Shown here piece by piece: positions 29,001-44,000 of a stretch of 64,000 bases of DNA (the first letter of the stretch is position 1; each line of letters begins with the position of its first letter). The notes beneath the pieces were generated by a model. It worked only from the letters and a program-made list of their open reading frames with translations. It searched no databases and was not told the origin of the DNA. Origin of the DNA: Pipra filicauda (lineage: Eukaryota > Chordata > Aves > Passeriformes > Pipridae); assembly GCF_003945595.2 (NCBI RefSeq), contig NW_024104096.1:2475501-2539500 (forward strand). Reading direction: 5' to 3'. Both the position numbers and the translations under genes were made by a program.

Positions 29001-32000
29001 ATATTTTACTAATTATAAAATGTTTTAGAAGTTTATAGAGACAAAATCCTTAAGCCATGTTATTTGGCTTTTACAAGTAATCTTTATTCTCTTTGCATGA
29101 CCCTGAGTTTTATTCTAACTAGTTCCTCAAGCCCAAAATTCTCTTTCCTGTACATCATTGATACAGTATGAGCTGCTAATGTCAACAGGGTTAATTACAG
29201 GAATAGTAAATTTGGAATTAAACATTCATAATGCCTAATACAAATTAGTTTCTTTACCTTTCTGTTGCTAATTTTAATTTTCCCTGATTGTCAAGCACAA
29301 GTTAAGTGCCTTCACATGCCTCTTCACTGAATAAATGGTAAAAGACAAGTTCAAAAAGGAAATAAAATACCAGAGATGGGTCCAAGACATGAATATGTAT
29401 TCAGACTGGAGGCCTGGGCGGGGTGAGGGGGAATGGAGAAAAAACCTTCAGCCCAGAATGAATGAATAGTGGGTTTCCCTGCCACATGGCAGAGAGCATG
29501 AACCTCTCTGGTAGCACCAAGCAAGACAGGAGCCCTCCAGTTTCCCAAATGTCACAGCAGCCATATCAACAGAGTCTCAGAGTGACAATTTTCTGTTTCC
29601 TAACATACGCCAGTACTACCTTCTAAAGAGTTGCAGTAACAGGGGAAAAAAAAAATAGGCATTTTGGCCAAAATGTGTTTTGCTATGTAGAAAGTATAAG
29701 TCAATTAAAATTATTAACTAGTAATAGCATAATAGTATGTTGTAGAGGTCAGTAGGGATGCTTTACTGTGTAAAGCCATTACTTCATAATATCCTGATAA
29801 TCACTTAATAAAGGGCCTAACACTTTGTTTCAGCTCAAATTTTTGCAATATATTTTACATTTTATTTATTTTCTTTATAAACATCAGTATGTGTACGGAT
29901 GTGCATGTATGTTTGCACTCACAATTCTTAAAATCCAGGTAATGGTCTTTGCAAGCAGTATTCTAGGATGGCGTCATTATTCATCTATAAATTACCGTAG
30001 CTTATCTCATGAGGAAACAGCCCCCATTTCCAGCCTACCCAAAAGAAAGGACTGTAGTGCACTGACAAAAAAGGGCCACAGCCAAAGGCACACTCTTTCC
30101 TTTTTGTATTTATTGCTTCTAGCTATTTTCCTCAAAACTAAACTCCATTGCAATCGGAGCATTTGTTAGGACGTGACTGTGTTTTCCCTTTGGACAGGAG
30201 ACACTTGTGTGTTGTTGAAAAAGCAGATGGAATCAATCTGAAAAATGCTTGGTTTTAATTACAGGGGGAATTCTCTTTTTTTTTTTTTTTAATTCTGTCA
30301 AATAAATTGTAAGTTCCTGTGGGACATATATTTCATTATGGAACTAGAGAAAATACTAAATGACTCATTAGGCATTGCTGTTGATTTAAATCCATATACA
30401 CTGATTTACCAATATGCTCTTCAAAGGAAATAAATTAGAGACAAATTCCAACTCTAATTCAAATCATTATTTGTTAAACTGATCTTATAAAACTGCTTAT
30501 CTAGAGGGACTCCTGTGTGAAGAAGGTTTTTGGGTTCATTTCCCTTGTGTTTCTGTCTAAAATGAAATTTTACAGCAATTTTCTAATTGGTCATTATCAA
30601 GAAGAGATAAAGAACACACACACACACTCCTGAAGAGATACAGAATAAAACCTGACAAGTACTGAAAAGCCTTCCAAAAGATTTTGAGTATGTATTGGTA
30701 CATATTTAAATATATATATTTCATCTTACAGAATTGGTTATCATTTTATGTTATTCCATGCAAAAATTATTTTGTAGAGTCTTGTCATATGAATAATAGC
30801 TAACAGTTAGCTATAAAAATGCGTGTTTGGGTGTTTGCAAAGTAACCATGTCTACAAAGTATTAGAGAGCATATTTTAAAGAAAATATGAGGACATCGGT
30901 TGATAAAATGAGAAAGAATATTTAGTCTTGGTCCATCAATTGATACATTGTCTCCCAGGGCACTGGTACAGTGGCAACTAAATAAGTCATAATAAACCTG
31001 TTTCCATCAATCTCAGACCTGTCCATGCAATTACATTTTTTCAGTATGAAAACAGTAAATTATTAAGATGAACTATATGTCTTACAAATAAGCCTTATTC
31101 TAATTTTTTTCTCTCCTAAAGGAATTGTATCTCGGGGGAAAAAATTACACGCTCTCTGAAAGAGAAAAAAAATTTCCTCGTCTGTGCTAGAAAATGCCTG
31201 CTCACAGAACTCCCTCTGAAGACCAACAGAGTAACTGCAGGATGCACTGCAAAACCAAGCCTGTGAGAATCTCCCGATGTTTTGCTTAATCATTAATGGC
31301 ATTGCAGCATTTCAGTAGTGCCATGCTATTTTCAGTGATGTCTCATGTAGATATCCTTGCACACAGATTCTATTGTAATTCAACAGGCACTGGTCACATT
31401 ATGTCCATTGTCTTCTTCGAAAATTCCAGCCACCCTGATATTATCTAGCATTAAAAAAACACAAATATTTTTCTAGTTGTATAAAAAGAATAAGGATTAA
31501 GGGTCTTACAGCTTTCCAGTTGCAAAGTACATGTCTGTTTATCCATTGGATATTTAGTCAGATCCATGCTGCATGATACGGTTGTGGTGATCCTTGAAAA
31601 AAAACCAGTTTGCTAATTATTAACAGCATAAAGTTGTTCACCAGTAAAAACAAAAAAAATGCTATGCATCCTCCTTGAAATAATATTTGCAGGCAAATAC
31701 CTACTGTGAGGGAAAACACCCTATTATTTACTGGTATCTAATGTGCAAGAATAATAGCATCCCAAACAGGAAAACACTCCAGATGATCTGGGTTTAGCAG
31801 CAGTCTAAAAAGGGCACTGTTTGCTGCCTTCTCACTTACAGTGCACATTTTCCTTTGTTATTTTGTAATATATTTTAAGATTTGGTTATATTTATCAAAA
31901 CCTATTATAAAGAATAATCCACAATAAATAATGCAAGTCAATCATCACAGCTTGCCTTCCCCTTCATTGCAAACAACTGGAATTGCAACATCCAATTCCT

Positions 32001-35000
32001 GTATTTGGTCTACATGAAAGCAAAAGGGTCTAATTAGGGAAGAAGAGAAGATCTATTATTACATTTAATAATTTATTCATATTGGCCAATAATATTATTA
32101 TTCATAGAACTACAAGGCCATGCATATTCTACTTTTACAAATAGAACCATTTTCTTAAGCAAAAAATACGCTAACCTGGAAAGTTTAAAATGTAAGTAGA
32201 TGCCAATTATAAAGGCTGACACATGGATATACACACCGTATAGCATACAAGACTGTTCCATTAGGGTATATTCTTATAAGACGATTCTCAACAGTGACAT
32301 CATGAAGAAAAGACCTTTTTGAATCCACTATGAATGTATCTGGTACCCAAAGCATTTCCACAAGCCGACCATCTAAGCTTAAACTCTTATTACCATCGAA
32401 ACAAAGTCTCTCATCAGTCCATCGCTGCCTTAGAAATATGGTAGCTGTGTAGTCCTGAAAGAGAAAAAACCAAAATTATCATAAAAAGGAAGCCTGTGTT
32501 GTATTCCGTTTTACAGAAATATAAGGAAACAGCTGTTGTGCACAAATAAGCTGTGACTCTCCATGTCCAACAGCAGCTGTACTGACTCTCATACTGACAA
32601 ATTTACTAGCACTCAATGTGAGGTGGTAGATTTTGTTCTTACAGTAAAAGCTGATGGCCTGAGTCTGGGGCTATAAATCAGCTGAAGTCATTGGAACTTT
32701 GTAAGCAGATAATCTGGCTCTGTAAATCTTTAAATTTTAGAATTATTTATGTAAGTGGTTCCAAACATAATTTTGTTTGCATAAACTACTAAATAAATAA
32801 TGATTTTTTTTTTAAGAACACTTTGGAAAAAATTGAATAAATTCCGATAGACAAAAGAGGTTAGTGAAACAAGAATCATCATCTTTTAGCACAATTTATC
32901 CTTTCTGCATCACAAAGGAAACAGTGGTACCAAATTTATCAAGACCTTGAATATAACGTTCAGCCAATTCCCCTTCAATTGAGATATGCCTTGCAGTCCT
33001 ACGTTAAAATAACACTATTTCCTAACATGTTTTAAATCAACTTTTGATTTTATGGAGTGTTTTTATCAATATTATAAATTCATCTGAAGTTCTAACCTTA
33101 CTTCCCCCTTTCTAAATAGTAACTAATAATTACTAATACACTAATATTTAATAGGTGATTAATGAATTTTGGCTTTTATTTTATGTACAAATGGAAGATC
33201 TTTAATTAGAAAATATATTCCATTTCGTAGTTTGTTCAAAAACAAATGATACAAATTTCATGAAACACAGCTGGAATAAATTAATGTGTGACAGTAAAAA
33301 TAGAAGAGAAAAACAGTCTAAGTTCAGCTGTGTCTAATCATAAGGAAAGACAGTGACTTCAAAGGCTCATGAATACATTTTCATTTTTCTAAAATGCATA
33401 AAGATTTAGACATTTAATCTGGAAAATAAATACTGATCCACATACCTTTCATTAAGATTAATACTCAGTAGCAAAGTTCTGTTTGTATCTGTGAGAGGTG
33501 TAATTTGCAGCTGCATTTTTATATTTATTATAGTGCTATAAACTATATCTGTAGTAAAAAATAAAATTCCACCTCCTAACCCACTTTGACTTCACAAGGA
33601 GACAAGCCCAAAGTCACATTGCCAGCAGCTGTAAGCACAAGACATTAGCTTATCAAGCAGAACAAAAAAAGACTGCAAAAGCTACAATACCATATTTATT
33701 TCTGATATTGTATCAATGCTTGCAATATCCATACTCATTCCAACTGACACAGGACCATCTGAAAAAAAAAAGAGGAAGTCAGAATGTAGCTCATAGTTCT
33801 TTCATACTCAGTTTTCAGGAGAACTGGCTACAAAATCTTCCAGGTTTTTTTCTAAATGTTTAGAAGCTTTCTTAAGAAAGGAAATATTTCTCAAATTTAA
33901 ATTATGCAAGAATTCTAATATTTGTAATGAAAATGTAATACTTTTAGGCTAACAGTGTCTTAGTTTTAATAAACAGGCTTTATTTCTTAAATACTTCCCA
34001 GTTTATATGATTTTTCCCCAGAAAAAATGTGCTGGGGAACGTGTTACACAATAAGGTGTGGAAGGCAAAATCCCCATGATACATCACACTCTTCGACTCT
34101 GAGGTGCAGAGCAGTGGAAAGAATTCTTCCAGTTGCAACATCTGGTCCATCAGATGTTAGCAGACTAAGAAGTTTCACCTGGCCATGTCACATGGTTAAT
34201 ATCCAGATGGCACAGCTGAGTGACTTTATTAACTGCCCATTTAGGAAATTATTGTATATATTGTGCCATTGCATTTTAACATTTTGCTTTCAACCACTAG
34301 CAGTAATCTTGGGATATTTGCATTTCTAAAGGAAAACTAGTAATTTAATTTTCCTTTTAATATTAATATGAACTGAAGGCTCATTCAGCGTGATTAATAC
34401 CTTACCTAAGTAGCTGTTATTGTAATGTTAGTATGCTCAGATTCTCGTTTCCTTCTGAACATGCATTTCACAGTATTGGAAGGAAGATCACCAGCTGTGC
34501 ATTTTAAAATGCAGAATTTGTGCAGAGCTTTCACAGAAACATTATTCCTCGTTGCGTATGTGCAGAATAATTAACAGAGCACTTGTACAAGGAAATTAAT
34601 ATTAAATAAATGCATCTTTCCAAGCAATTGAGAAGCAAAGGATATAGTACTGAGAAACAGAGAAATATTTTAGGTAAGGTCTACAAAACTGATAGTGCCC
34701 ATATATTACAGACACACTGCTGAAAGCCCCTCATGGTTCCTTGCAATGCATTATATGCAAAGCTCCTATATGGCCCCAAATGACACTCAGAGGAAGATGG
34801 AGTTGAACTCTACCCGCCCTGAGTAACATTAAGAAAAAAATATATCATTCTAAGTCACATAACTGTACTAGTATTTTTATTTTTTCCAAAATAGTTTCTA
34901 TTTGCAATGCATATGTTAAAGTCATTAAGCACCTATCACTCCTGAAAAAATATATAAATCCTTTGTTTTGGACTCAGTTGAAAGTTTAAATATAAAGCTC

Positions 35001-38000
35001 CAGCTTAAAGCAGGACTGTAGGTTTGCAGCATGCCCAGATGGTAACCCGTGTGTTTATTATATACTATAAAATTTTATATAGGATTTAGAAGAAATTGTT
35101 TATCTATTAGAAGATGACTCTGGAATGAAAGCAACTGAAAATCTCTCAGATCACTGACAGCTTGTTCTTCTGTTTCTTTCCATTCTTTTCAGGTTTTGAT
35201 ACTCCAATAATACATTTATGTTTTCTCCCTCTAGGATTAAAAGCTCAAGCCTCCAGGAAACTCAGCCCAACTTCCTGGGGTGCAACAGCAACAGAGACAA
35301 TTAATACTTATGCTTACCATTGTACTATATCATTATTACAGGTACCATGTTGCCAGCCCCAGAACATATGTCAGACCCTCAAAATTCATTAAATTTTAAA
35401 ATAATCCATTTTCTGATTTTTTTCAAGTCTTCCTACAGATTCTCATGTATGACTGTAGCAGAGCATAGTGTTGCCAACTGTCACACAATTATTTGGGGGG
35501 AACCTCATCCTGCAAGACATATGCCTAATGATCAACCATCCTAATGAGAGGACAATGCACTGTTCAGATGGTTATGTGGGAATCATGGCTGGGAATAATC
35601 AGACTCTTTTTATTATATCCTATTTTATTGGCTGGAACAACACCTGATCCTTGCCTAGTAAGGTAATACAGATATGGGGAAATGTTCACTAACAGCATTA
35701 CAGTATCATCAGTGCTATTGTTACACATATGAGAGGAAAAGCTAATTTTCCCAGATTACTGAAATTAAGTAGGGTTTAATTTTTCTGGAATCACACAAAC
35801 AGGAACGTGTAGATCTCTTCCTTCTTTCTTTCCTGTTGAAGTATTTTTCAAAATAGTCCTGAGTAACACAACAGTATTGTAGTGTTAGAGAATCACAGAA
35901 TCAACTAAGTTGGAAAAGACCTCTGAGATCATGGAGTCCAACCTATGACCTAACACCACTTTGTCAACTACACCATGGCACTAAGAGCCACATCCAGTCT
36001 TTTCTTAAACACCTCCAGAGATGGTGACTCCACCACCTCCCTGGGCAGCTCATTCCAATGCTCTTCTTCTTCACTCTTTCTGTGAAGAACTTCTTCCTAA
36101 TGTCCAACCTAAACCTCCTCTGGTGCAGTTTAAGACTGTATCCTCTTGTCCTACTGCTAGTTGCCTGGGAGAAGAGACCAATATCCACCTGGCTACAAGC
36201 TCCTTTCAGGTAGTTGTAAAGAGTGTTGGGTGACTCCCAAACACCACAAGACCTCTAGCTCAGGTTAAGAGGTACTTCAAGCTCAAACACTGTGCTAGCA
36301 CAGACTTGCCTTGAGGTTCAAGTGCTAAGGAGTGGTAGTGCAGTCAGGGCAAAACCATCCTGTTCCACTAGCCCCAGCTGACAGCTGGCACAGGCCGAGT
36401 GCTCTAGTCTGTCAAGCCCAGCACTCCTGAAAACTCAGCAGAAAATTATATCACCTAAGATACAGCAACATGCTGTATGGGAGGAGTTCTGCAGGAAAAT
36501 AACTATGAAAAGGATCTTTATTAATAGCATACAAGCTGCTGAGAACTGATTCGCTACAACGGTTAGTCAAATCAGAACGACATTAATAGTAAAATGCTGA
36601 TTTCTTTTTTTGCGTGTGAGGCTAAATGCTTTTTTAGAAAGGCACTATAAATTGTAAAGTATTAATAACAGAATGAGTCTGCCCATAATTATTCACCAGG
36701 GTTTTCCCTGAACTTCCTCTGAATGGTCTCCTGTTGACAGTGTCAAAAACTGGGCAGGAGACCAGATGAGGCAGCCAGTTCCTACATTTCCATATGTTTG
36801 GCAGAAGCTGTACGTACAATGACAACTTCAGAAGAAATCTACTGACCTTCAGAAAACAACTAAAGTCAGTCTGTCCCGCATTAGCGAAGGAAATCTTCAA
36901 TGCATGGCAAAGGCTTGCCAAAGGGAGTGCCTTGTTAAGCAATGGCTGTGCAATCTAAGCAACATACATTTTAACTTTAAATTTCCCTGTAATTTATGTA
37001 CAGGGACTGTTCCTTTATGCACTTTATAGATATTCGTAGTGATCTCATACGGGAAAGCAGACAGAAGAGTGGCAGACAGCATACCTAAAAATTAAGTTTG
37101 GAGCACTGCAAAGATCCCAGCCTGTTACACTTGGTAGTAACAAAGTAACCATCACTGTGTCATGCGTGTGCCTACTACTGAAATGGATGGGCACTATCAA
37201 TAACTTGCAGTGCTGAGCTGTTCGTGTGAGCTCTTTTTCATTCAGTTTAAGAAAACATAAAGCAATTCTGACATTCAGAAACACCTCAAGAGAGGTGGCT
37301 TTTTGTAAGAACATCTCATCTTTTCAGCAACACTGGATAAAATACTGCAACTCTAGCAGAGAATTAGAAGGAAAATTATCACTAGAATAATTCATTATAG
37401 GTTCCTAAAAAATTGATTTTTTTCTCTCTGATCGCCAGCTTTGCTTTGGTTTAGAGTATTATGGAACTCTTACATAAAGAGATACATTATGCTTAGACCT
37501 TTTCCAGTGCATTAAAATTCCCACCACAAGATATTTTTCTTGACAAATATTTACATTAAGAAACTGGACAGATTAAGAGAGGCCTTCTGACAGATCTCAA
37601 CTGTAATTCTTGATATAAAGACATCAAAAGACAGACCCATTTCTAGCAGGAATCAGCTTCAATCCTATTTGTTCACATCAATAATCTTTAGACAGTGATG
37701 TTGCTTCACTGGTACAGTTTGTGGACAAGACAAAAATTGGTGGAGACTTGTTAAATCACTCGTCAAAAAACACATTTCAATATAGCCAAATGCAAGCAAT
37801 TAATGTGGAGACAAATAATGCAGGCAGTACATACTGGATAAGAAACTATCTTGGCAAGCAGTGCCTTTGAAAAGGATTTAGAGGTTGTCACAGATAATCA
37901 TTTCAACATGCTCTTTCCATCTTGTGCTTTGGCAATGGGGAGTAACGCACGAAATTAAGCTATCTTGCAATCTACTCTGTATTGGCAAGACTGTTATGGG

Positions 38001-41000
38001 ATGACAGTGACACAATTCGTTTTCCACATTTGAAAAAAAATATGCAAACAGCAGACAGAGCTTATGTGATAGAAAGAAATATTCCAGAAGACAAAAAATT
38101 TGGAAGCTTAATATCAGAGCATATAACATAAAAATCAAGGAACATCATTTACTCAGCTCCTCAAAGAGAAGCCAGAGAAGTGATTTGTCCAATGTCACAA
38201 AATGGATCTAGTAGTAAGTTGTGCACATTCTTTGGCAAAGCAAAGCAAGATGACAGTTGATGGAAGCTAGACACAACATGAAACTTCAAATAAATTGATT
38301 CTTTTTCTAACTGAACTTAATCACTGTTGGAAAGTTAGAGTCTCTAGAACTTTGCATTTAGGGGCTGGGGGGTGGAAAAATCCCAAACCAAAATCCAAAC
38401 TGTTCTGTATGCAGGAAGCTGGGTTTGGTGGCAGTGAGTCTCATAGTGTCTCTTAGTTCCATGGAAAAGGAAGGAAAATCTATGCTGAAGTTTACATATT
38501 CTGGGCTTTTTGCCTTTCTCTGAAGGATTAGACATTGGCTAAGTGGGACATAAAATGCTCTTTAAATCATTTAAATCATCTTTAAATGATGATTTTTTTG
38601 GTATTTCTTTCTCACATACCCTGTCAGTTTGCCTCAATAAATCAAAGGGTGTTAGACACAGCTAACATTGTGATATCTCTGGGTCTCTTTGGGGGTAAAC
38701 TGTACACTTCTGAAGACTTCATCTAAATAAATTCATAGAACTTAATATAAACAGCATCTGAGGAAAAAACCCCATGATGACTGACCTTACACAGAAGATT
38801 GGACTCGTAGATTTGATTTGCTTTCATTTAAAACTTAAGACCATGAAATGTATTACTCATTACAAAGCTAAGGAAAATAATCTTTTAAATGTGATTTAGA
38901 ATAACTGATTTAAGCATGACACCTTTCTACACCACTTGAAAGCAGCTTCTATATTCAAATGTACTTAGCTGTGACCTTTTCCTAGTCTCTCTTTTTAATT
39001 AGAACACTTAAATTATCACGTTCAATCACAGAACAAAATCTATTTGTATAAAATTATTTACAACATTTTATGCATCCTTTAACAACTCTATGAACCTCAT
39101 CCAAGGCTCACTGAAGTCAGCAGGAATAACTCATTAATTCAGAGAGGCTTGGCACAGCAGCTGAAGTTATAAAATTGGTCTACACGGTTTCAGCAGAAAA
39201 CCTGAGGTTGAAATCAACTTGTATGGCTGAGATAAAATGTTAGGGTTATGTAGCATATTTAAGGGAAATAACTGCACATTCTTAAATCCCTTACACCAAC
39301 TTTTCTATAGAAGCATTACATATATGTCTAAAAGGATAGGATGGATATTATATTGAGGAGCAATATCTAGTATAGGTGTATTTCACATTCCAGTCAAAAG
39401 AATGGCTAAAATCATTCTAGATAGGTAATTTTTTAAAATTTCACTATTAGAACTATGTGTTCAGTTTATGAAGACTTGCTTGATGAACCAGCTCTAAGAA
39501 TGACACTAAATGCTATAGATAAGGAAAGAGAACATTTTTAATAGTAACATTCAGATGATGGCAGAGCTAAATAACCAGTTCAGCTGAGATTCCTCTGTAC
39601 TAAACAGTGATTTGGCAACTGGTGTGTGCCACCCACCATGGACAAACATAAAGCTCTCAGCCAACTTTACTTGCAAACCTCTGTCATACTAAGACTGGCT
39701 TCGACTAATCCAACTTTGGGCACATAATTTAGGTGCTTGGAGATGGAAATGACAGTCTGTGTTATGCAAAAATTGGAACACTTGGGTAGCAACAGCCTGA
39801 AGGGTGACTGCCAAGGAAGGAGATGACTAAAATAAGGTGAGATTAATCCAGACTTAAAATCTAGAAAAGCATTAGTTTCAATTCATGCAAGGAGAGAAGA
39901 AGACAGTTTTTATGTTGTTTTGCACAGTCACTGGATTCAAATGAAACATATCTTCATGGTCCCCTTGTTAATGACACTAGCTGAGTTGGATGTGCTTGGG
40001 TAATTTCCAGTCATCTGCCAATCTCAGCACAAAAGGACCAAACACAAACTAATAGGCAAACGGAGGGTTTATTAAACTAAGAATTTATGAGCTGTCATAA
40101 AATTGCCTTGACTAGTAAATATTTATGTTTGTTCTGGCTTTAGGAGAAAGGAACTTTCATTTTATGATCATTTGTTTATACCTAAAGCTTTCTTTTCAGG
40201 ACTAAACCCCCATTTTGCTAAATATTAAGGAGTTAAGTGTCACTGATTTTGTAAGAGTATGATTGTATCTTGGCAGCAAGCATCGATTCTAAAATTCCCA
40301 ATTCCTGACTGAAGAAAATTTTCAAGGACAAATAACTTTGAAATTACTTTGAATTATGTTATTCTAAAATTCAAGCTAACCCCTGGCCCTCTCACACTTG
40401 ATAAAAATCACATTTCATAGTTCCACTGTGATTAGCTAATGGTAAGCTCAAAGCACTGTAGATGCCAACAAATAATATCATCTAGTTTAATGACAGATTT
40501 CTTCATGCATATTTATGAGCACGTATCTAACGCACAAATAAACAGAAATATGCATATTTTTGAAAGCAAAGGGATCTTGGCCTAAAATAAATTTTAAAAA
40601 AGGAAATCAAGTGTCTTAAGAAGGCTGATTTTAGCATATTGTTTTTGGGTATTTCTGCATATCAACATACACATATTAGTTTCCCATATATACAAATCCT
40701 TTCATGCATTGCAGACAGCAAACACACATCTCCAGATTAATATGCATATCAATCCTTTTCTGTTCATATTTCTAGAAACACAAGTTTGCTTCTAAGAGTA
40801 TATCAGGACTGTGCAGGCTTCTACAGTAGCTGATGATCTCCACCAGAATACCCCACTCTATGTTTTTACCATGTATTTGTTCACTAGCCTACTCAAGTCT
40901 AACCAGCAGTTTGATCTTAAGATCCATCTCTAATTGGTCACTCTCTTACTATTAACATGCAAATATCATACCAAAGAAATTAAGGATTTGGGGAGAATAG

Positions 41001-44000
41001 GACAGGGGGAAGTTACAGAAGAGATATCAATGACTAAATTGATATTCTGGCTTCAACAACTCTTTGACAGCTGTGCTGTAGCCATTGATATAATTCTGAG
41101 TAAAGACAGTTCTATTGAAATCTTTCTAACAAAGAACAGATACAAGGTACACCAGCTGCAGGCAAATAACCATATCCATATAAAGAAGGAAAATATTACA
41201 TGGAACCTAGCTGTAGTCACACAGATAAGTACGATCTGCAGGCTTGTTAAACTGAGGATTTGGGTAGTTCACTAGCTCTGCTTCTGGACCTAAACCTCAT
41301 GAGAGGTGCAGCCCACATTGCCAGTAATAGAGAGGGGCTAGGGCTGGATAGATACACTTCCCAGCCCAAGCACATGCCTCTATCACGTGGAAAGTGACCC
41401 CAAATGATCTTGCAAAAAGCTACAGGTTCAAAAACTAGGATGAGCATTTCCTGACTTATCCTAACCTAAATTATTCCTACAAACTTATTTCTCACAAAAC
41501 CAACAACCGTGCATTTAGAAATGGCATCAATAAAATGTATTTTTTCAGTGTCATCTCACTCCTTCAGCACTAGGGCTAATAAAGATCCATCAAAGATTTC
41601 TGAGGCAGTGTTTGCATGCCTGAGCTGCAGTGAGCATATGCAGCAATGCTGGCACTGTCTGGAGGTGCTAGACTGGCTCTGTGTGTGACAAAGACTTGAT
41701 CATTGCTTGAGCCCCTCTGGGATTTCCAGGCAAACAGAGTGTCCTTAGCATCTCTCTGAACAAAGCACCCAGCCAGAAAAAAGGAACTACAGCCTTGCTG
41801 CAATAAAACAGCTGAGGGGAAAAAAAAAACCTGAGGAAAGAAAAGGGAGATTTGTAACTCAAAAGTGCTTTGCTGTTGGTCTTAATTGCTATCCTAGGAT
41901 TTCTCAATGAAACTCTGCTGTCTACCGAAGCACATGAATCACGGCAGTGCCAATGAATTTCTAGTACTAACATGAAGTAATGAATAAAATATATTAATGG
42001 CCACCAAACACAGTTATTTTACATTATGAATTATCTCCAGTGAGAAAGGGTTAGTTTATTTATTAGAGTTACTTTTATATTTCTGAAAGTCTCCTTAGAG
42101 CATTAAATATTTTATAGCAGTTGTATCCCCAGCTGAGACAATTACCATAAAAACAAACAGATGAAATAGTTTTCATTTATCCTAAAATATAGATGTATCT
42201 TAATATTTTTATGAAACAAATTCAGAAATTGCACATGATGTAGAGTACCTTTATGGAACCAGGTATTTAGATAGCAAGAGGTAACAGTATGGTTTGAGAA
42301 ACTCTTTAGTCAATTGTTTTAAGCAATATATAGAGGGATGTAAAAATCTTCATTTGAAACCTCGAACACTTCTGAATATCTAGCTTAAAAACTATTGCCT
42401 AGCATTCAGCCTGCAAGTTTATTTTCTGACAGACACATGCTGTTGAGCGTCTTTTCGACATTCAGAATATTTTCTTCTTCAGAGTTCTGCAGTTTCTCCA
42501 GAAAGAGATCTTCATGCCACCTCACAACTCTTCAATATTTCTGGTGTATGCAACAGCCTGACTCAAGCAAGGAAGATGTTTGTCACTGAGATTTCAGGTG
42601 TCCAGCTGACTGCACTGCAGGGCAGTAAAAACAGCCTTGGTGCAGTGGACAATGTGGGTCTTCCAATTTGGTGACCATCGCCTTCTGATGCAGGGAACTG
42701 ACATTTTCGATTCATTTTCCCCCATAGTTTTGCAGTATATCTGTCCAGTGACCTTTACGACCTGAGGCAAGAATCATTTATTAAATAATTCTCTTGCAAT
42801 CTTATAGTTGACGCATGTAATACTTCATATAGCAACAAGATTTGCCTTTGCTCTTGTGAACAGATTGATATATAAAGCTTTCTAATCTTTAATCAAAGAT
42901 TTTTATAGTTATTGTTTAGGAATTCAGAGGAAATTATGCTCTTAAATAGGCAAGATGTTACAGCTATTTCATAAAGAAACATAGAATGATAGACAGGTTT
43001 CTAACAGGGTCTGGAAGTTTAGCTTGTGAATGCCTGGAATATATAAGTTTCACCTTAAGTCACAAAAGCTATTACACTTCTATTACACTTGTATCATAGA
43101 ACATGTATAATCAGATCAGTCACTGTAAAACACAGAGAAAGAAAAAAGTACAGAAAAAAAAAAATTTGCTCTCACTGCTGAGTTTTAGACACCACATTAT
43201 GTTATGGCTCAGTCTTATTGAAAGAGCTTTTCTACTTACTATCAAAAAATGGACGTAGATATTTGTTGTATCCTTTTATTATTTTTTGTATAGTTGGAGG
43301 TAGAATTTCACTTTTTCCTTCAGCTTCAGGAACTTGCATTGACCTAAAAGCAATTGAAAATGAGGATGTTTTAAAAAGACATTATCAATTATAGCAGAGA
43401 TGACATTCCAAGAAAATGCTGTATTAGTTTCAAGGGTACTGTTGACTACTGTCCATCAGAAAACATATTATGAAATAGATGCATGTTAGCATTTTGCAGC
43501 ACTGTAAAAAAAAAATTCCAGAAAATATCAGATTTCATAATCTACATTAGTCTCTTATAGGAAAAAAATATCACTTTCATAGCTTAAAGTCTATAGCTTC
43601 TTTAAATTTTATTATTTCTTAACTCTTCACCTGAGAAACAATCTTCTTTAATACTTTATCTGTAAACAGAGTATTATTGTTATAATCTAGGAATGTGGAA
43701 GAGATAATGACTGTTTATTTCAGTATTTAAAATTAAGCTTCTTTTTACGTAATGAAATACATTACATTTAGCTCTCAGAGAGAGAGAGAAACCAACGTCA
43801 GAGACTAGTGCATAAAAACACTCTTAAAATTCTGTTTTCACAACACAATTTTTAAATAGGTTATAGAAATAATCCTTTTGGGCAAAGTCAGTGAAGCATA
43901 GTAAGAATTCAAATACCTTGTTTGTTCAGAAAAAGCTAAAAATACAATCCATAGAAGTAAATATAAAGAATTACAAACCCCATTTTTACCCTGGGGTCCC

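Larger units (their letters stand above)
33759..43239 (-). other. GABRP: GABRP intron 3
   Basis: 9.5 kb, the longest intron in the gene. It holds a well-preserved CR1 copy (about 35890-36225), an older CR1 fragment (about 37650-38050) and a small hairpin with 10 bp arms (38566-38590). The remainder is AT-rich with no exon I can support. Confidence 0.75.

Noticed and set aside
35964..36233. ORFs of 70-74 residues on both strands near 36.1 kb
   Set aside because: They lie wholly within a CR1 fragment.
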